NCBI GenBank assembly: GCA_964530165.1
Contig: CAZGYE010000133.1
Coordinates: forward strand, 1 to 14,136
Origin: CAZGYE01 sp964530165
Lineage (GTDB): Bacteria > Planctomycetota > Planctomycetia > Planctomycetales > Planctomycetaceae
DNA: 14,136 bases
Direction: 5' to 3'
Shown here: one piece after another, positions 13,085-14,136 of the stretch
How positions within the stretch are numbered: position 1 is the stretch's first letter
Layout of the letters: the number at the start of each line of letters is the position of its first letter
Position numbers and translations under genes: made by a program
The notes under the pieces: generated by a model
The model's database searches: none
Told to the model about the DNA's origin: nothing
The model's input: the letters and a program-made list of their open reading frames with translations, nothing else

Positions 13085-13984
13085 TTACTCTTGCCAGCGC
13101 TGCCAGGCCGATCCGGGCCGGTCCACGCGGAACTGCACCAGCCGCTGGTGTTCCACCTCGGTGACATAGGCCGTCCGTCCGTCCGGACCACCGAAGCAGA
13201 TGTTGCTCGGCTTCTCGCCGAGCACGTCAATCTCCCGCAGAACCTTGCCCTGCGGCGATAACTTGACGACGGTCCCTTTGCCGTGCCGCGCGACGTAGAG
13301 GTTCCCGTCGACGTCGCAGCGCATGCCGTCGAAACCGTGCTCGGCAAATTTCTTGAGCAGTCGTTTGTGAGTGAGGTCTCCCGCCTCGGTGATCGTAAAC
13401 GCCCAGATGTTGCGCTGCAGACTCTCGTTGACGTACAGGGTCTTGCCGTCCGGACTGACTTCGATGCCGTTGGCCGTCCCCAGGTTCGAAGCCGCCAGCG
13501 TGATGTCCCCTTGCCGATCGACGCGCCAGACGCGGCCGGTCTTTTCCTTCCAGTTAGGATCGGACGCATAAAGCGTCCCATCAGGTGCGATGGCCAGATC
13601 GTTGGGCTGGCTCATGTCGCCGTGATGGCCGAACACGCTCACCTCGCGTGTGTTCTGATCGACCTTCAGCACGTTGTGATTGACGTAGTCGGCTATGTAC
13701 ATCACGCCTTTTCGGTCGAAGCGGATGCCGTTGCCGACGCTGTCGCCCGGCAGGGTGACGTAGATTTCTCCCTTGCCGTCGGCCGTGACCCGGCCGATGG
13801 TCTGCTGCTTCTCGAAGTTGACGGCGTAAACATTCCCCTGGGCGTCACAGGCCGGTCCTTCGATGCCGGCAGTGAAGCTTCCCTCGGCGGTCAACGGGCA
13901 GGCCACAAACAGTTTTTCTTCGTTTCGGTTTTGACTCACGAGCAGTGCAAAGAGAGAAACGAGGTAAACGATCAGGTTGTGCAT
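13085..13984 (-). CDS. Secreted SMP-30/gluconolactonase/LRE-like beta-propeller
   Basis: The ATG at 13984 has AGGAG (complement of 13992-13996) seven nt upstream and gives 299 aa. Residues about 3-17 form a signal peptide (NLIVYLVSLFALLVS). The rest is a six-bladed propeller with repeating xxPDGxxY elements (IAPDGTLYASD, VSPDGKTLYVNES, DVDGNLYVARHG). The calcium/zinc-site triad of SMP-30 lactonases is visible as E42 (IEGPACD), N172 (TANGIEVSPDG) and D219 (GFDGMRCD). Members hydrolyse aldonolactones or related lactones. Paired with the sugar-acid dehydratase 34 bp downstream, a lactonase supplying the aldonic acid is the natural reading, though its export means the lactone would be opened outside the cytoplasm. 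Some secreted propellers of this family have no proven enzyme activity, so substrate remains open. Confidence 0.92.
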   Translation of the reverse strand: MHNLIVYLVSLFALLVSQNRNEEKLFVACPLTAEGSFTAGIEGPACDAQGNVYAVNFEKQQTIGRVTADGKGEIYVTLPGDSVGNGIRFDRKGVMYIADYVNHNVLKVDQNTREVSVFGHHGDMSQPNDLAIAPDGTLYASDPNWKEKTGRVWRVDRQGDITLAASNLGTANGIEVSPDGKTLYVNESLQRNIWAFTITEAGDLTHKRLLKKFAEHGFDGMRCDVDGNLYVARHGKGTVVKLSPQGKVLREIDVLGEKPSNICFGGPDGRTAYVTEVEHQRLVQFRVDRPGSAWQRWQE

Positions 13985-14110
13985 CAAAGGACTCCTACAG
14001 AAGCGGGATCTTACGGCAAGCAGGTTCTCTGGTAAACACTACGAGGGAATCTGCACTGAATTCAAGTGCGCGCGACGAATAGCAGTGGGTCAGTTTGGCT
14101 TAACATAATG

Positions 14111-14136
14111 GGTGGCTGGGGTCGAGCCGTAGGCGA
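14111..14136. repeat. Possible left arm of a palindromic intergenic repeat cut by the window edge
   Basis: The last bases contain ggctggggtcgagccgtagg. GC-rich elements of the form gctgggg-tcgagccgtaggcga-ccccagc are, from memory, dispersed in planctomycete intergenic regions; only one arm would be inside the window, so pairing cannot be checked. The stretch 13985-14136 upstream of the SMP-30-like gene otherwise should hold its promoter, but no convincing -35/-10 pair was found. Confidence 0.25.

Noticed and set aside
12379..13164. 261-codon plus-strand open frame
   Set aside because: Antisense to the dehydratase and lactonase-like genes, which have complete family motifs; composition is typical of shadow frames.
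13283..14035. 250-codon plus-strand open frame
   Set aside because: Antisense to the SMP-30-like gene; no recognisable features.

Overview
The window reads as chromosomal DNA of a planctomycete, probably of the Pirellulales/Planctomycetales type. Three things support this: a DUF1559 protein with a prepilin-like N-terminus (the hallmark paralogous family of that phylum), a cysteine-rich exported hypothetical of a kind common there, and several secreted catabolic proteins (DUF4838, a large alpha/beta hydrolase, a Tat-exported amidohydrolase). The DNA is GC-rich. No rRNA, tRNA, CRISPR array or insertion sequence was seen.

Layout. (1) 1-1590, minus strand: a 219-aa cysteine-rich membrane-anchored hypothetical followed by a DUF1559 protein that runs off the left edge. 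(2) 1591-2025: intergenic, with a 39-codon ORF behind a strong ribosome binding site and a hairpin just ahead of the next gene. (3) 2026-4107, plus strand: a 693-aa secreted protein of unknown function. (4) 4260-10208, minus strand: a tight four-gene operon, in transcription order an internally deleted Tat-signal amidohydrolase, a DUF4838 glycosidase-like protein, a secreted alpha/beta hydrolase and a cytosolic sugar phosphate isomerase/epimerase-like TIM barrel; the last two overlap by ATGA. (5) 10290-11907: an accessory stretch with a palindromic repeat, a ParE-type toxin-antitoxin pair on the plus strand driven by a near-consensus promoter that predicts a leaderless mRNA, a repeat-rich spacer, a 173-aa single-pass membrane protein with a repeat-like C-terminal tail, and another small palindrome. 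(6) 11908-13984, minus strand: a two-gene operon, a secreted SMP-30/gluconolactonase followed by an enolase-superfamily sugar-acid dehydratase. The right edge carries what looks like one arm of another dispersed repeat.

How the genes may work together (inference): the two minus-strand operons together supply an exported glycosidase-like enzyme, an exported esterase-like hydrolase, an exported lactonase-like propeller, an acid-sugar dehydratase and a TIM-barrel isomerase. That set would suit breakdown of uronate- or aldonate-containing carbohydrate, with polymer or ester processing outside the cytoplasm and sugar acids dehydrated inside. No transporter, regulator or sulfatase lies in the window, so the substrate is not determined.

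Oddities: three coding sequences carry in-frame tandem duplications (24, 15 and 36 bp units), and the amidohydrolase also lacks roughly 120 residues of its core. These are either real local instability or assembly error and deserve checking first.
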